Numbered from the stretch's first letter, positions 48,161-57,693 are shown. The stretch: DNA of 64,000 nucleotides from Virgibacillus phasianinus (GCF_002216775.1 NZ_CP022315.1:3162001-3226000); one strand, 5' to 3'. A program made the numbers and translations. Notes: generated by a model from the sequence alone, not told the origin.

Positions 48161-48656
48161 CTTTTTAAAAGATTGTTGTTTTTGACACAAAATCCATAAA
48201 CTGCTACGTAACTAAAATCATGTTTGGTGGTCCAGCGACCGCTACGGAAAAACACTTTCCGTGTGCAGCTGATGAGCCTCCTTGCCCCGGCAAGGAAGGG
48301 CACTGAAAAAGTGGTGGATTTTAAAAATTTAGTTTTGCACCTTTACTTAGCATCTTGAATATACGGAGACTCCTGCGGGAAGTAAGAGATCGGCGAGCCC
48401 CCGGAGGACGGCAGTTAATGAGGCCCGACTAAAACCGCCCTTTGCGGGCAACGTCGGCTACCCCCTTGCCGGGGCAAGGAGACTCGACACTCGCCCGCGG
48501 AAAGCGAAATATATTCAAGATGCGATGATAGATCCCTTATTTTGTACCATATTTACCTTTTTCAGTGGCCACCCGGCAAAGAGGCTTAAGCCGTGCCCGC
48601 GGAAAGCAACCCTGCGTATATGTCGCTATTTTTATCAACTGGGACGATATAAGCAC
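48161..48656. repeat. Dispersed GC-rich intergenic repeat, copy B (interrupted)
   Basis: The gap 48010-48713 holds no gene. Left end AAAAGATTGTTGTTTTTGACACAAA, then CCGCTACGGAAAAACAC and GATGAGCCTCCTTGCCCCGG; after the inserted element it continues with GAGGCTTAAGCCGTGCCCGCGGAAAG and ends TTTATCAACTGGGACGATATAAG. Copy C at 52484-52729 has these parts joined. Confidence 0.75.
48295..48571. mobile_element. MITE-like element, copy 2 (about 277 bp)
   Basis: Same element as 9422-9700, opposite orientation. Outer ends GGCACTGAAAAAG and CTTTTTCAGTGGCC; inner 14-bp inverted pair at 48350-48363 and 48510-48523, again enclosing exactly 174 bp. Flanking direct repeat CCCGGCAAG (48286-48294) and CCCGGCAAA (48572-48580), 8 of 9 bases equal. 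No coding capacity. Confidence 0.75.
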
Positions 48657-48676
48657 AGCAAAAGCCTGTTAAAAAA

Positions 48677-48703
48677 AGAAGCTGAATCGGAATCAGCTTC
48701 TTT
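48677..48703 (-). terminator. Terminator of ymfJ
   Basis: AAGAAGCTGA pairs with TCAGCTTCTT; on the minus strand TTTTTAACAGG follows. Confidence 0.85.
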
Positions 48704-48713
48704 ATGTGAAGTA

Positions 48714-48974
48714 TTATTGGGTGTTTCCCTGGTTCTGAACAAGTTTAACCATTGTACTTGCAAGCGCATGTTTCTCATCTTTTGAAGCTGCATTCCATAA
48801 TTCTCTTAGAACGGCCTCTTCATTATTTTTTGCATCTACACTTTTGGATAAATAGTCGCCTACTTCAACTGCAACATTATTAACTGATTGTTGGCTCATT
48901 CCCTCAGATTGCGCTTGCTGCAAACGATTTGATAAGAATTCTTTCCAAGTATCAAAATTATCTAAAACAGACAT
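48714..48974 (-). CDS. ymfJ: DUF3243 protein YmfJ
   Basis: An 86-aa protein of the DUF3243/YmfJ family: MSVLDNFDTWKEFLSNRLQQA, VNNVAVEVGDYLSKSVDAKN and EAVLRELWNAASKDEKHALASTMVKLV. Small, helical, cytoplasmic, function unknown. ATG at 48974 stands 7 bases after AAAGGAGG; the longer ORF to 49037 includes this site. Between ymfI and ymfK, as in B. subtilis. Confidence 0.9.
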   Translation of the reverse strand: MSVLDNFDTWKEFLSNRLQQAQSEGMSQQSVNNVAVEVGDYLSKSVDAKNNEEAVLRELWNAASKDEKHALASTMVKLVQNQGNTQ

Positions 48975-49089
48975 CGAACATCCTCCTTTTAACTTTTTTA
49001 CATCGTTAGTATTTGATTTTCTAAATACTTTATACATAGATAAGTTGGAAAAGCGGAAGGACGTTTCAAATCAAGAATTCACCAGAAAA

Positions 49090-49806
49090 TTACCATGCCC
49101 CATTAATATTGATTATTTCACCTTGAATATAATTGGACTTTTCATCCATTAGAAATTGAACTGTATGTGCAATATCGTCGGGCGAACCGGATTTATTCAT
49201 TGGTATCTGTTGAATAATCGCTTGTTTCTCTTCCGGCGATAAGTGCTGATTCATTTTTGTATTGATGAAGCCAGGACTGATTGCATTAACCGAGATCCCA
49301 CTTGCTGCAACCTCTTTAGCCAAAGCCTTAACAAAACTATTTTGCGCCCCTTTAACTGATGAGTAGATGACTTCATTACTCGCTCCAACATCTCCCCAAA
49401 TAGAAGTGATAAGAATAATCGTTCCCTTTTTCCGCCTAATCATTGATGGCAGCAAATGGTTAACAATCATCCAAGGAGCCTTGACATGTAAATTGAGCAT
49501 TTCATCCATTTCATGCTCTACACTGTCTTGAAAGAGTGAATGGTGGGCTTTTCCACTAGCAATAACAATGGCGTCCACCGGAAAGACGATCTGCGTTAAT
49601 AAGTAATTGATCCCCTCTACACAGCTAAGATCGGCTTTAATTTCCAGCAAAATGCACTCTTCATTTATCGTTTTTCGTATTGTTTTAAATCCGTCATGGT
49701 TATTGTGAAAATGAAGCAGTAAATTAAACCCGTCATTTGCCAACTGCCTCGTTATCGCAAGTCCAATATCTCCACTTGCCCCGATGACTAATACATTTTT
49801 CCCCAT
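49090..49806 (-). CDS. ymfI: SDR reductase YmfI (EF-P modification)
   Basis: A 238-aa short-chain dehydrogenase. NAD(P) motif GASGDIGLAITRQL, catalytic Ser in LITSIWGDVG and the Tyr-x-x-x-Lys in VIYSSVKGAQN are present. In B. subtilis YmfI reduces the 5-aminopentanone on Lys32 of EF-P to 5-aminopentanol; the same role is expected from synteny. Start ATG at 49806. Ten bases downstream of ymfH, last of the ymfF-ymfH-ymfI group. Confidence 0.92.
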   Translation of the reverse strand: MGKNVLVIGASGDIGLAITRQLANDGFNLLLHFHNNHDGFKTIRKTINEECILLEIKADLSCVEGINYLLTQIVFPVDAIVIASGKAHHSLFQDSVEHEMDEMLNLHVKAPWMIVNHLLPSMIRRKKGTIILITSIWGDVGASNEVIYSSVKGAQNSFVKALAKEVAASGISVNAISPGFINTKMNQHLSPEEKQAIIQQIPMNKSGSPDDIAHTVQFLMDEKSNYIQGEIININGAW

Positions 49807-49815
49807 TGTATCTCC

Positions 49816-51099
49816 CTACTCCGCTTTAATTTTAAATGTGGTCAATTGTTCTTCATCTATCCAGTCCTGAACAAATGATGTAACTTGTTCATATGCTAAT
49901 TCCTCAAGCTTTGAGACAATCTCCATGAAATCGATCCCTACCCGGTGGTAATGAATGTATTGTTTTGCAATAAATTCAACTGAGTTCATAGACCGCAGTA
50001 ATTGACCTATTTGTTTTTTTCTCATCCGTTCGAATTCTTCTTCACTAATCTTTTTTTCTTTAATACTTAATAACATCTCTTTTACCATGCTACTAAACTT
50101 TTCAGGTTCTGAGGTGTTCCCGCCAATTATGGCATAACCAAATCCCTTTTCCATATTGATTTCAAAATAAAAACTATTGTCAATAATACCCTCATTATAC
50201 AGTTGTTGATAAAAAGAACCACCTTGTGAGAAATAAAAATCCAGGACCATCCCTTGAATCAAATCATGCAATAAATATGTTTCACTATTTAATTCACCAA
50301 TATGACCTTTTATTCCTACAGCACATCTTGGTGTGGAAACTGGCATTTTGATAGTGGTTTCCTTTTTGTATGCTTCCCTTGGCTCGTCTGGCATGATTCG
50401 TCTTATTTGATCAGATGGTGCAAATTCTTTTGCTGATTGATTTTCTTTAATAAGGGACATCATGCTTTTTTCATCAAAATTACCAGCAATAAATAATGTC
50501 ATATTATCAGGGTGATAAAAGGTTTCGTAACATTCGTATAAATTCTCTTTTGTAATAGCACTTATTGATTCAACAGTTCCAGCAATATCCACCTTTACAG
50601 GATGATTCTTGAATAAGTTTTGAATCGTTCCCATAAACATCCGCCAATCAGGCTGGTCCTCATACATAGTAATTTCCTGTCCAATGATTCCTTTTTCCTT
50701 TTCAACTGATTGATCAGAGAAATATGGCGCTTGCACAAAATCGAGCAGCGTCTTTACATTTTTCTCAATATAATTGGTTGCAGTGAAAAGGTAAGCTGTA
50801 GTTGTGAATGAGGTAAATGCATTTGCCGAAGCACCCTGTTTACTAAAATCAGCGAATACATCATGATCTTCTTTTTCAAACATTTTATGTTCAAGGAAGT
50901 GAGCAACACCTTCTGGTACAGTAACAGCTTCTTCTTTATCTCGTGGAACAAAGCTTAGATCAACTGACCCGTAGTTTGTTGAAAATATCGCAAACGTTTT
51001 GGAAAGTTCTTTCTTTGGCAACAAGAAAACCTGCAGCCCATTGGCAAGTTTTTCTGCTATTAGCACTTCATTTATATCCTCGTATCTTTTAAGTGACAA
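49816..51099 (-). CDS. ymfH: M16 family zinc peptidase YmfH
   Basis: A 427-aa insulinase-family (M16) protein. The inverted zinc motif HxxEH is intact as VAHFLEHKMFEKEDHDVF, followed at distance by the Glu of IGQEITMYEDQP. It probably pairs with YmfF, the next upstream gene, as active and inactive partners. Start is TTG at 51099 (MSLKRYEDI) 8 bases after GAGGGG. Substrate unknown; the family includes peptide-processing enzymes. Confidence 0.93.
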   Translation of the reverse strand: MSLKRYEDINEVLIAEKLANGLQVFLLPKKELSKTFAIFSTNYGSVDLSFVPRDKEEAVTVPEGVAHFLEHKMFEKEDHDVFADFSKQGASANAFTSFTTTAYLFTATNYIEKNVKTLLDFVQAPYFSDQSVEKEKGIIGQEITMYEDQPDWRMFMGTIQNLFKNHPVKVDIAGTVESISAITKENLYECYETFYHPDNMTLFIAGNFDEKSMMSLIKENQSAKEFAPSDQIRRIMPDEPREAYKKETTIKMPVSTPRCAVGIKGHIGELNSETYLLHDLIQGMVLDFYFSQGGSFYQQLYNEGIIDNSFYFEINMEKGFGYAIIGGNTSEPEKFSSMVKEMLLSIKEKKISEEEFERMRKKQIGQLLRSMNSVEFIAKQYIHYHRVGIDFMEIVSKLEELAYEQVTSFVQDWIDEEQLTTFKIKAE

Positions 51100-51104
51100 T
51101 TTGA

Positions 51105-52385
51105 TTACCCCTCTTCCTTATTTGTAAGTAAGTATGTGGTATCCTCTTGGATTCGTTTCGCTACCTGCAAAACATCTTCCTTTCGCACCTTTTTAATGTT
51201 TTCAATTAACTTTTCCGGTGGTAATTCATGATTAGCAACGACCTGCTGATACAGCATTTCAATAATTCCCTGGGGGTGATCGAGGGTTTCCAGAAGCTGA
51301 TTTACGATTAACTCTTTAACGGAGCTGATCTCATCCTCTGTAAACTCACCATTTTTCATTGCGGTCATTTGCTGATCCATGATTTCTTTTGCTTGGTGAA
51401 AGTCCTTCGGGGCAATACCGCTAAATACAAACAATAGCCCTTTATGGCTCTCCATACGTGATGAAGCGTAATAGGCAAGGCTATTTTTCTCCCGGACATG
51501 GATAAACAGTTTGGAATTTGGAAACCCCCCATATAATCCATTAAATACATGTAATGCGAAATAAGCTGGATCACTATAGGTGCAATTTGTCCGGTACCCG
51601 ATATGGAGTTTCGCCTGTTGCACCTCCTGTTTCTCAGTAATGGTTGTCGGTTTTATCTGAAAGTCCTTTTTAGAAGTTGTGTGATGTGTTTCAATTTGTT
51701 GCTCATCCCTATGAAAAACAGAGTTGATGCTTGACGTCATTTTCGTTTCATCAAAATCTCCAAGCACATAAAAATCCATACAATCTTTCTTTAATACTGT
51801 CTGATAGTATGTAAATAAACTTTCGCCATTAAGTTCAGGTAAGTCGTCAATATATCCCTGCACATGTGTTTTATATACTTCATCCTCACACATTTCATCT
51901 ATCAGCCGTATGTTAGCATAGCTCATTTTATCATCCATAATCGAATTGATCTTTTGTTTCAGCGTTTCTTTTTCCCGGTCAACAATTTTCGGGTCAAAAC
52001 TACCTTTAGAAACCTTTGGATGGTTTATAATTTCATTTAATACTTCCAGCGCTTCTTCGATAAGTGCTGATTCATTTTGTAATAAACGCTGGTTTGGAAT
52101 TTCCATTCGAAAGGTAAGAATATGAAAATCACCTTTTTTAGTGCCATCAATTGATAAAACAGCACCATATAAATCATCCAATTTTTGTTGTAAAATTTTT
52201 CGTTTCGGATAATTCATTGTTCCCTGTCGCAATACATAGGGCAGGATTGCACGCCTGGTAATTGTCGTCGGGTCTAATACAGTTTTAAATTTAACTACGA
52301 AATTGAGTGTCTTAAACTTATTACTTGGCACCAAATGAAGATTTAATCCACCTGATTCAATAACTTTTTCATTCACCTGATTCAT
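51105..52385 (-). CDS. ymfF: M16 family protein YmfF, probable inactive partner
   Basis: A 426-aa M16 homologue. The zinc motif HxxEH cannot be found at the expected place (RAILPYVLRQGTMNYPKRKILQQ instead), so it is likely non-catalytic and forms a heterodimer with YmfH, as in other two-part M16 systems. Start ATG at 52385. It lies 5 bases before ymfH, first of the group; the repeat copy C lies just upstream. Confidence 0.9.
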   Translation of the reverse strand: MNQVNEKVIESGGLNLHLVPSNKFKTLNFVVKFKTVLDPTTITRRAILPYVLRQGTMNYPKRKILQQKLDDLYGAVLSIDGTKKGDFHILTFRMEIPNQRLLQNESALIEEALEVLNEIINHPKVSKGSFDPKIVDREKETLKQKINSIMDDKMSYANIRLIDEMCEDEVYKTHVQGYIDDLPELNGESLFTYYQTVLKKDCMDFYVLGDFDETKMTSSINSVFHRDEQQIETHHTTSKKDFQIKPTTITEKQEVQQAKLHIGYRTNCTYSDPAYFALHVFNGLYGGFPNSKLFIHVREKNSLAYYASSRMESHKGLLFVFSGIAPKDFHQAKEIMDQQMTAMKNGEFTEDEISSVKELIVNQLLETLDHPQGIIEMLYQQVVANHELPPEKLIENIKKVRKEDVLQVAKRIQEDTTYLLTNKEEG

Positions 52386-52483
52386 AAAAACATCTCCAGA
52401 CTGTTTATTTTTTTGATAGCAGTATAATTCTATGTTGTAGTATTGACCGTTTCAACTATAACCATGAATTTTTTTAAAGCTTG

Positions 52484-52729
52484 TTTTCTAAAAGATTGTG
52501 TTTTTGACACAAACTGCGAATTAACGTTATACAAGTGTTAGTCCACCGCTACGGAAAAACATCGCGCATTTCGTGGCAGCCGATGAACCTCCATGCCCCG
52601 GCAAGGAGGCTGAAGCCGTGCCCGCGGAAAGTAACAGTCCGGAGCGGAAAACAACCCAGCGCATTTTTCGTCGGAAATTACCTTACTGTTACGTCGCAAT
52701 TTTTATCAACTGCGATATGATTAGTGACC
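52484..52729. repeat. Dispersed GC-rich intergenic repeat, copy C (uninterrupted)
   Basis: The gap 52386-52791 holds no gene. Ends AAAAGATTGTGTTTTTGACACAAA and TTTTTATCAACTGCGATATGATTAG match copies A and B. Inside, GATGAACCTCCATGCCCCGGCAAGGAGGCTGAAGCC is continuous where copy B has the MITE-like insert, so it shows the empty site. It also has CCCGCGGAAAG and GGAGCGGAAAACAAC, modules I know from GC-rich repeats in other Bacillaceae. Confidence 0.75.
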
Positions 52730-52747
52730 TTTTTAAACAAAAGTAAG

Positions 52748-52780
52748 AAGCTGTTCCTTGATTTTGTTTTGGAACAGCTT
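52748..52780 (-). terminator. Terminator of the nup operon
   Basis: AAGCTGTTCC pairs with GGAACAGCTT, a perfect 10-bp stem just past the nupQ stop. Confidence 0.8.
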
Positions 52781-52791
52781 CTTTATCATGC

Positions 52792-53751
52792 TTATCTATT
52801 ACCTTTAATATAGGGAACACCATTCGCTTTCGGAGCTTCTGCCCGGCCAATAAAACCAGCCAGTGCCAAAATCGTTAAAATATACGGTGCGATTAACAGG
52901 TATACCTGTGGTACATCTTCGAGAAATGGAATCCCAGCACTAATTACGCTTAGACTTTGGGCAAAACCAAAAAACAGCGCCGCCCCCATTGCTCCTAGTG
53001 GGTGCCATTTACCAAAAATTACAGCTGCTAGCGCCATAAAACCCTGCCCTACAATTGTTGCATGTGAGAAATTGAGTGCAATAGTTAATGCGAAAACCGA
53101 TCCGCCTAAACCACCAAAAGCTCCAGATAGGAACACTGCCATATAACGCATTTTGTAAACACTGATCCCATTTGTATCAGCGGCCATTGGATGTTCGCCT
53201 ACAGCTCGCAGACGTAATCCAAACGGTGTTTTATACAATACATACCAGGCTATAAAAGCTAAAGCAATTGCCAAATAAGATGTTAAATAAATACCTTGGA
53301 ACAAGATGGGTCCTAAGACAGGAATATCGCTTAATAAAGGAATATCTGTTGTATAAAATGGTTTACTAACCATATCTGTTTGACCTTTATCATACCATTG
53401 TTTGGTTAAAAATACTCCTAATCCCAGAGCAAGGAAGTTGATTGCTACACCACTTACTACTTGTTCTGCACGAAATGTAATGGATGCAACTGCATGTATT
53501 AATGAGAAGATAGCGGAAACAACCATTGCTACAAGGATCGAAATCCATGGAGTCCATGCTCCTAGTGCATCAGCAAACGTTAAATTAAACACAACACCTA
53601 CGAACGCACCCATAACCATTAATCCTTCAAGTCCAATATTAACTACTCCGGAACGTTCACTAAATACACCACCGATCGCAGTAAAAATTAGGGGTGCCGA
53701 AAAGAATAATGCAGGTGGAATAATTGATTGCAGAAGATCTACAATGTTCAT
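52792..53751 (-). CDS. nupQ: Nucleoside ABC transporter permease NupQ-like
   Basis: A 319-aa BPD_transp_2 permease with eight to nine spans. It matches YufQ/NupQ, one of two permeases of the guanosine importer NupNOPQ. Seen: GVVNIGLEGLMVMGAFVGV, RAEQVVSGVAINFLALG and LRAVGEHPMAADTNGISVYKMR, the conserved cytoplasmic loop facing the ATPase. Start ATG at 53751, directly after nupP. Last gene of the operon. Confidence 0.92.
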   Translation of the reverse strand: MNIVDLLQSIIPPALFFSAPLIFTAIGGVFSERSGVVNIGLEGLMVMGAFVGVVFNLTFADALGAWTPWISILVAMVVSAIFSLIHAVASITFRAEQVVSGVAINFLALGLGVFLTKQWYDKGQTDMVSKPFYTTDIPLLSDIPVLGPILFQGIYLTSYLAIALAFIAWYVLYKTPFGLRLRAVGEHPMAADTNGISVYKMRYMAVFLSGAFGGLGGSVFALTIALNFSHATIVGQGFMALAAVIFGKWHPLGAMGAALFFGFAQSLSVISAGIPFLEDVPQVYLLIAPYILTILALAGFIGRAEAPKANGVPYIKGNR

Positions 53752-54798
53752 TTATTTCCCCTCCTTTTTAAAGCGAAGTATAGCCCATCTTATGATATAG
53801 CTTGATGCCACAAAGAATATAATAATTGCAATAATGATATCAACTAATTCTGCAGGAACGTCTGCGGCAAGCGGCATATTCAATGCCCCAACTTTTAATA
53901 CACCAAATAAAAAGGCTGCAATAATAACACCCAGCGCTGTATTTGCACCTAATAATGCTACGGCGATTCCATCGAATCCTAAATTGGTAAAGCCAGATTG
54001 CACGGACATATAACCAAATGTTCCTAATCCTTCAGCTGCTCCGGCAAGTCCAGCAAACGCCCCGGAAATAACCATTGATAGCACAATATTTTTCTTTACG
54101 TTCATTCCTGCATATTTAGATGCATGCTGATTAAATCCAACGGATCGCAATTCATAACCCAGTGTCGTTTTTTCAATGATAAACCACATTATAATTGCTG
54201 CAAACAAAGCTAATAAAATTCCATAGTGCATTCGAGAATACATGGTGATTTGCTGTAACCACTCAGATGCCATGGATGCTGAGGCTGGAATGGTTTCAGT
54301 TGAGTCCTTTGAATCAGTTAACACATGTCGAATAATTGCATTAGCTGTGTATAAGGCCGTGTAATTAAGCATAATGGTCACGATTACCTCATGGACACCA
54401 AGTCTAGCTTTAAGTATCCCTGGAATGAATCCCCAGAGCCCACCTGCAACTGCAGCAGCTAATATGGCCAAAGGCAAATGAACAAAGATTGGCGCATCAA
54501 CAGCAAGTCCAACCCAGACTGCCGCAAGCCAACCGACAATCACTTGTCCTTCTGCACCGATATTGAACAATCCGGTACGAAAAGCAAAAGCAACTGCCAG
54601 ACCAGTTAAAATATATGGGGTAACTTGTCTGATTGTTTCACCAAAGAAGTAGACATCGCCAAAAGCACCATTCCATAATGCTATATAACCTTCAATAGGA
54701 TTGTAACCAAAAACAAGCATCAGGATTGCACCGGAAATCAACCCCAGAATCACCGAAATGACTGGTACCAAAATATTAAACAATTTACTAGAAGCCAC
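53752..54798 (-). CDS. nupP: Nucleoside ABC transporter permease NupP-like
   Basis: A 348-aa permease with about nine spans: FNIGAEGQVIVGWLAAVWVGL, GVHEVIVTIMLNYTAL and LRSVGFNQHASKYAGMN (loop to the ATPase). GTG at 54798 (product MASSKLFNIL) is preferred, 6 bases after AGGTG; the GTG at 54807 is too close to its GAGG. The start lies inside the nupO end (11-base overlap), so translation is coupled. Confidence 0.91.
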   Translation of the reverse strand: MASSKLFNILVPVISVILGLISGAILMLVFGYNPIEGYIALWNGAFGDVYFFGETIRQVTPYILTGLAVAFAFRTGLFNIGAEGQVIVGWLAAVWVGLAVDAPIFVHLPLAILAAAVAGGLWGFIPGILKARLGVHEVIVTIMLNYTALYTANAIIRHVLTDSKDSTETIPASASMASEWLQQITMYSRMHYGILLALFAAIIMWFIIEKTTLGYELRSVGFNQHASKYAGMNVKKNIVLSMVISGAFAGLAGAAEGLGTFGYMSVQSGFTNLGFDGIAVALLGANTALGVIIAAFLFGVLKVGALNMPLAADVPAELVDIIIAIIIFFVASSYIIRWAILRFKKEGK

Positions 54799-56323
54799 TA
54801 TTATCACCTGCCTCAGCGTTGGTGCTGCCTGCCATAAGCAGACCTAATTCTTGTTCATTTGTTTCTTCCGGTTTGACATTTGCAACAACTTTTCCATCAA
54901 ACATAACTGCGATTCGATCACTAACATCCATTACTTCATCTAATTCAAAAGAAACTAGTAAAACAGCTTTTCCTTTGTCTCGTTCTTGTACTAGTTTACT
55001 ATGAATGAACTCAATAGCTCCTACATCAAGTCCGCGTGTTGGCTGCGCAGCAATAAGTAAATCCGGAGATCTGTCTATCTCGCGGCTTATAATTGCCTTT
55101 TGTTGATTTCCACCTGATAGTGCCCGGGCTTTTGTATGCACACTTGGTGTACGAACATCATATTCCTCGACAAGTTCCTTAGCCTTTGTATAAATATTCT
55201 TATAGTGCAGAACTTTATTTTTCGAGTAGGGCTTTTGATAGTAGGTTTGTAATACAATATTTTCAGCCACGGGAAAATCCAATACTAAACCAAATTTATG
55301 ACGATCTTGCGGTATGTGTCCAACACCACTTTCTGTCACCTTTCGTGGTTTAAAGTTTGTAATATTTTTACCGTTTACTTTTATCGAACCTGATTGGGAT
55401 TTTGTCAATCCAGTAATAGCCTCAATTAATTCTGTCTGACCGTTTCCATCTACACCTGCAATACCGACTATCTCACCCGCACGGACTTCCAGATTTAAAT
55501 CCTTTACAATTTTAACATTTCTAGAATCTTTTACATTTAAATTTTCAATCTCCAAAACAACATGTGATGGATCAGCAGTTTTTTTATCGGTTGTAAACTT
55601 AACATCCCTGCCTACCATTAACGATGCAAGCTCTGTTACATTAGTCTCACTAACATTAACAGTACCAATTCCCTTACCTTTACGAATTACTGTACATCTA
55701 TCACACACCTGCATAATTTCTTTTAGTTTATGTGTGATTAGAATAATAGATTTACCCTCATTAATTAAAGAGTGCATGATATCGATTAACTCATTTATTT
55801 CCAAAGGTGTTAATACAGCTGTTGGTTCATCAAAAATTAAAACATTAGCACCGCGGTACAGTGTTTTTAATATTTCTACACGCTGCTGCATTCCAACAGA
55901 AATATTGCGAATTTTAGCAGTAGGATCCACTTTGAGACCGTAGCGGTCAGATAGCTCTTGAACCTCTCTCTCCGCCTTTTTTATATTGATTTTTCCATTT
56001 TTTGTCGGTTCACTTCCAAGAATAATGTTTTCAGTAACTGTATAGTTGTCCACCAGCATAAAATGTTGATGAACCATACCAATTCCAAGTCTAGTCGCAA
56101 CATTGGGATCTGTAATGTTTACTTTTTCACCTTTGTAACGTATTTCGCCTTTTTCCGGCTGGTACAGTCCGAATAATACATTCATTAAGGTTGATTTCCC
56201 TGCGCCATTTTCGCCTAACAATGCATGTATCTCACCTTTTCTCACTTGGACGGTGATATTATCGTTAGCAACAATGCCCGGGAATTCTTTTCTTATATTT
56301 AGCATTTCTACTACGTAATCCAA
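54788..56323 (-). CDS. nupO: Nucleoside ABC transporter ATPase NupO-like (double ABC domain)
   Basis: A 511-aa protein with two ABC modules. The first has Walker A GENGAGKSTLMN, signature SVGMQQRVEI and DEPTAVLTP; the second has the degenerate GVDGNGQTELIEA and LSGGNQQKAIISREI. This matches the RbsA-like ATPases of nucleoside importers (YufO/NupO). TTG at 56323 (product MDYVVEMLNI) has GGGAG 8 bases upstream and aligns with B. subtilis NupO; the GTG at 56332 overlaps the Shine-Dalgarno. Confidence 0.92.
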   Translation of the reverse strand: MDYVVEMLNIRKEFPGIVANDNITVQVRKGEIHALLGENGAGKSTLMNVLFGLYQPEKGEIRYKGEKVNITDPNVATRLGIGMVHQHFMLVDNYTVTENIILGSEPTKNGKINIKKAEREVQELSDRYGLKVDPTAKIRNISVGMQQRVEILKTLYRGANVLIFDEPTAVLTPLEINELIDIMHSLINEGKSIILITHKLKEIMQVCDRCTVIRKGKGIGTVNVSETNVTELASLMVGRDVKFTTDKKTADPSHVVLEIENLNVKDSRNVKIVKDLNLEVRAGEIVGIAGVDGNGQTELIEAITGLTKSQSGSIKVNGKNITNFKPRKVTESGVGHIPQDRHKFGLVLDFPVAENIVLQTYYQKPYSKNKVLHYKNIYTKAKELVEEYDVRTPSVHTKARALSGGNQQKAIISREIDRSPDLLIAAQPTRGLDVGAIEFIHSKLVQERDKGKAVLLVSFELDEVMDVSDRIAVMFDGKVVANVKPEETNEQELGLLMAGSTNAEAGDNSGF

Positions 56324-56356
56324 AATATTCACTCCCCTATAAGCACATTTCTTTTA

Positions 56357-56430
56357 GAAAACCTTGGCTGTCGTCAAAAACTAATGGCGAAAGCTTTGGA
56401 TCTTTTTATACTTTATACCGATAAAAATTT
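56357..56430. repeat. Repeat pair, copy 1 (CTTGGCTGTCG ... TTTATACCGAT)
   Basis: Reads AAAACCTTGGCTGTCGTC, then ACTAATGGCG and TTTTTATACTTTATACCGAT. A second copy is at 62274-62334, with the same order and spacing. Each lies in an intergenic region of the minus-strand operons. No clear hairpin; nature unknown. Confidence 0.5.
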
Positions 56431-56508
56431 ATACTTAGTGTAAAAAATCCCCAAATGAAAAGGGCCGGAACTTACTCCTCTTCAGTTGAGGATTTTGCTA
56501 AGAGTGAT

Positions 56509-56533
56509 AAAAGGCTGGAGAGTCCAGCCTTTT
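56509..56533 (-). terminator. Terminator between nupN and nupO
   Basis: AAAAGGCTGGA pairs with TCCAGCCTTTT, loop GAG. It stands after the binding-protein gene; in such operons partial termination raises the binding protein over the transporter core. That role is inferred. Confidence 0.8.
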
Positions 56534-56541
56534 CACCTTAA

Positions 56542-57645
56542 TTATAGAGCATCTACATATGCTTTCGTTTCTTCACGTGTTTTAGGAACCTCTAGTTCCC
56601 CACTAACGATCTTTTCTTTCCATTTTTCAATTGCTTTAACAATTTCATCAGTTAAGGCTTCTTTGTTTGTTTTAGCATAAGCTACAGCGTCATCCTTCAA
56701 ACCATACTCAAGCACTTTTCCACCAGGGAATTCACCGTTCATGGCTTTATTGGAAACGTCCTGTACAGCAATATCAACACGTTTAACCATAGAGGTAAGT
56801 GTGATATTATAATCGCCAATTTGACCCTCATCATATTGATCACGGTCAACACCAATTACCCAGATTTCACGTTCTGGATCATTTTGTTTAATGTCTTTTG
56901 CCTGTGCAAATACACCATTTCCTGTTGCGCCTGATGAGTGATAAATAACATCAACGCCATTATTGTACATGTTTGCTGCAATCAGTTTACCATCATCTGG
57001 GGCGTCAAATGCGCCAGCATATTGTACATCAATTTTGATGTCCGGATTTACCGATTTAGCGCCAGCGATATAGCCAGATTCAAATTTATTAATTAACTCT
57101 GAATCAGTTCCGCCAACGAAACCAATTTTATTGGTTTTTGTTTTCTTGGCAGCTGCTACACCTACGAGGAAAGATCCTTGGTGCTCTTTAAAAGTAATAC
57201 TTGCTACATTTGGTTGATCAACGACGGAATCAACAATTGCAAAATTTGTATCAGGATACTGTTCCGCCGATTTATTAATACCATCATTTAGTTTATAGCC
57301 AATACCAAAAATCAAGTTATAATCCTGACGCACAAGACGTGTTACGTTTGGCATGTAATCTGCATCTTCGTTTGATTGAATATAATCGAATTGTTTACCT
57401 TTTTCAAAGTCATGTTCCTTGCCCCATGCTTGAAGACCTTCCCAGGCTGATTGGTTAAATGATTTGTCATCGACCCCGCCAACATCAGTAACCATACCGA
57501 CCTTGTAATCACCTGATTTTTTGTCGCCATCTGAACTTCCCCCGGAATCTTTTGATGATTCATCGTCAGAGTTTCCACATGCAGCTAAAATAAATCCTAG
57601 ACTTAAAATCAATGCAAACAACACTAAAAATTTACGATTTTTCAA
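56542..57645 (-). CDS. nupN: Nucleoside-binding lipoprotein NupN (BMP family)
   Basis: A 367-aa extracytoplasmic binding protein of the Bmp/Med family. The N-terminus has a lipoprotein signal with lipobox ILAAC (Cys ~22), followed by an S/D-rich linker. Domain marks: YKVGMVTDVGGVDDKSFNQSAWEGL and HSSGATGNGVFAQA. Family members bind nucleosides; guanosine is the known B. subtilis NupN ligand. Start is TTG at 57645, 8 bases after GGGGG. First gene of the operon. Confidence 0.94.
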   Translation of the reverse strand: MKNRKFLVLFALILSLGFILAACGNSDDESSKDSGGSSDGDKKSGDYKVGMVTDVGGVDDKSFNQSAWEGLQAWGKEHDFEKGKQFDYIQSNEDADYMPNVTRLVRQDYNLIFGIGYKLNDGINKSAEQYPDTNFAIVDSVVDQPNVASITFKEHQGSFLVGVAAAKKTKTNKIGFVGGTDSELINKFESGYIAGAKSVNPDIKIDVQYAGAFDAPDDGKLIAANMYNNGVDVIYHSSGATGNGVFAQAKDIKQNDPEREIWVIGVDRDQYDEGQIGDYNITLTSMVKRVDIAVQDVSNKAMNGEFPGGKVLEYGLKDDAVAYAKTNKEALTDEIVKAIEKWKEKIVSGELEVPKTREETKAYVDAL

Positions 57646-57693
57646 CCTAAATACCCCCTATTATTGAATTAATTAAAATCATGACTTTCACCT

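Noticed and set aside
48286-48580. Direct repeats around the 48.3-48.6 kb insert as a CRISPR-like array
   Set aside because: Only two 9-bp copies, best explained as a target duplication; no regular spacers and no cas genes in the window.
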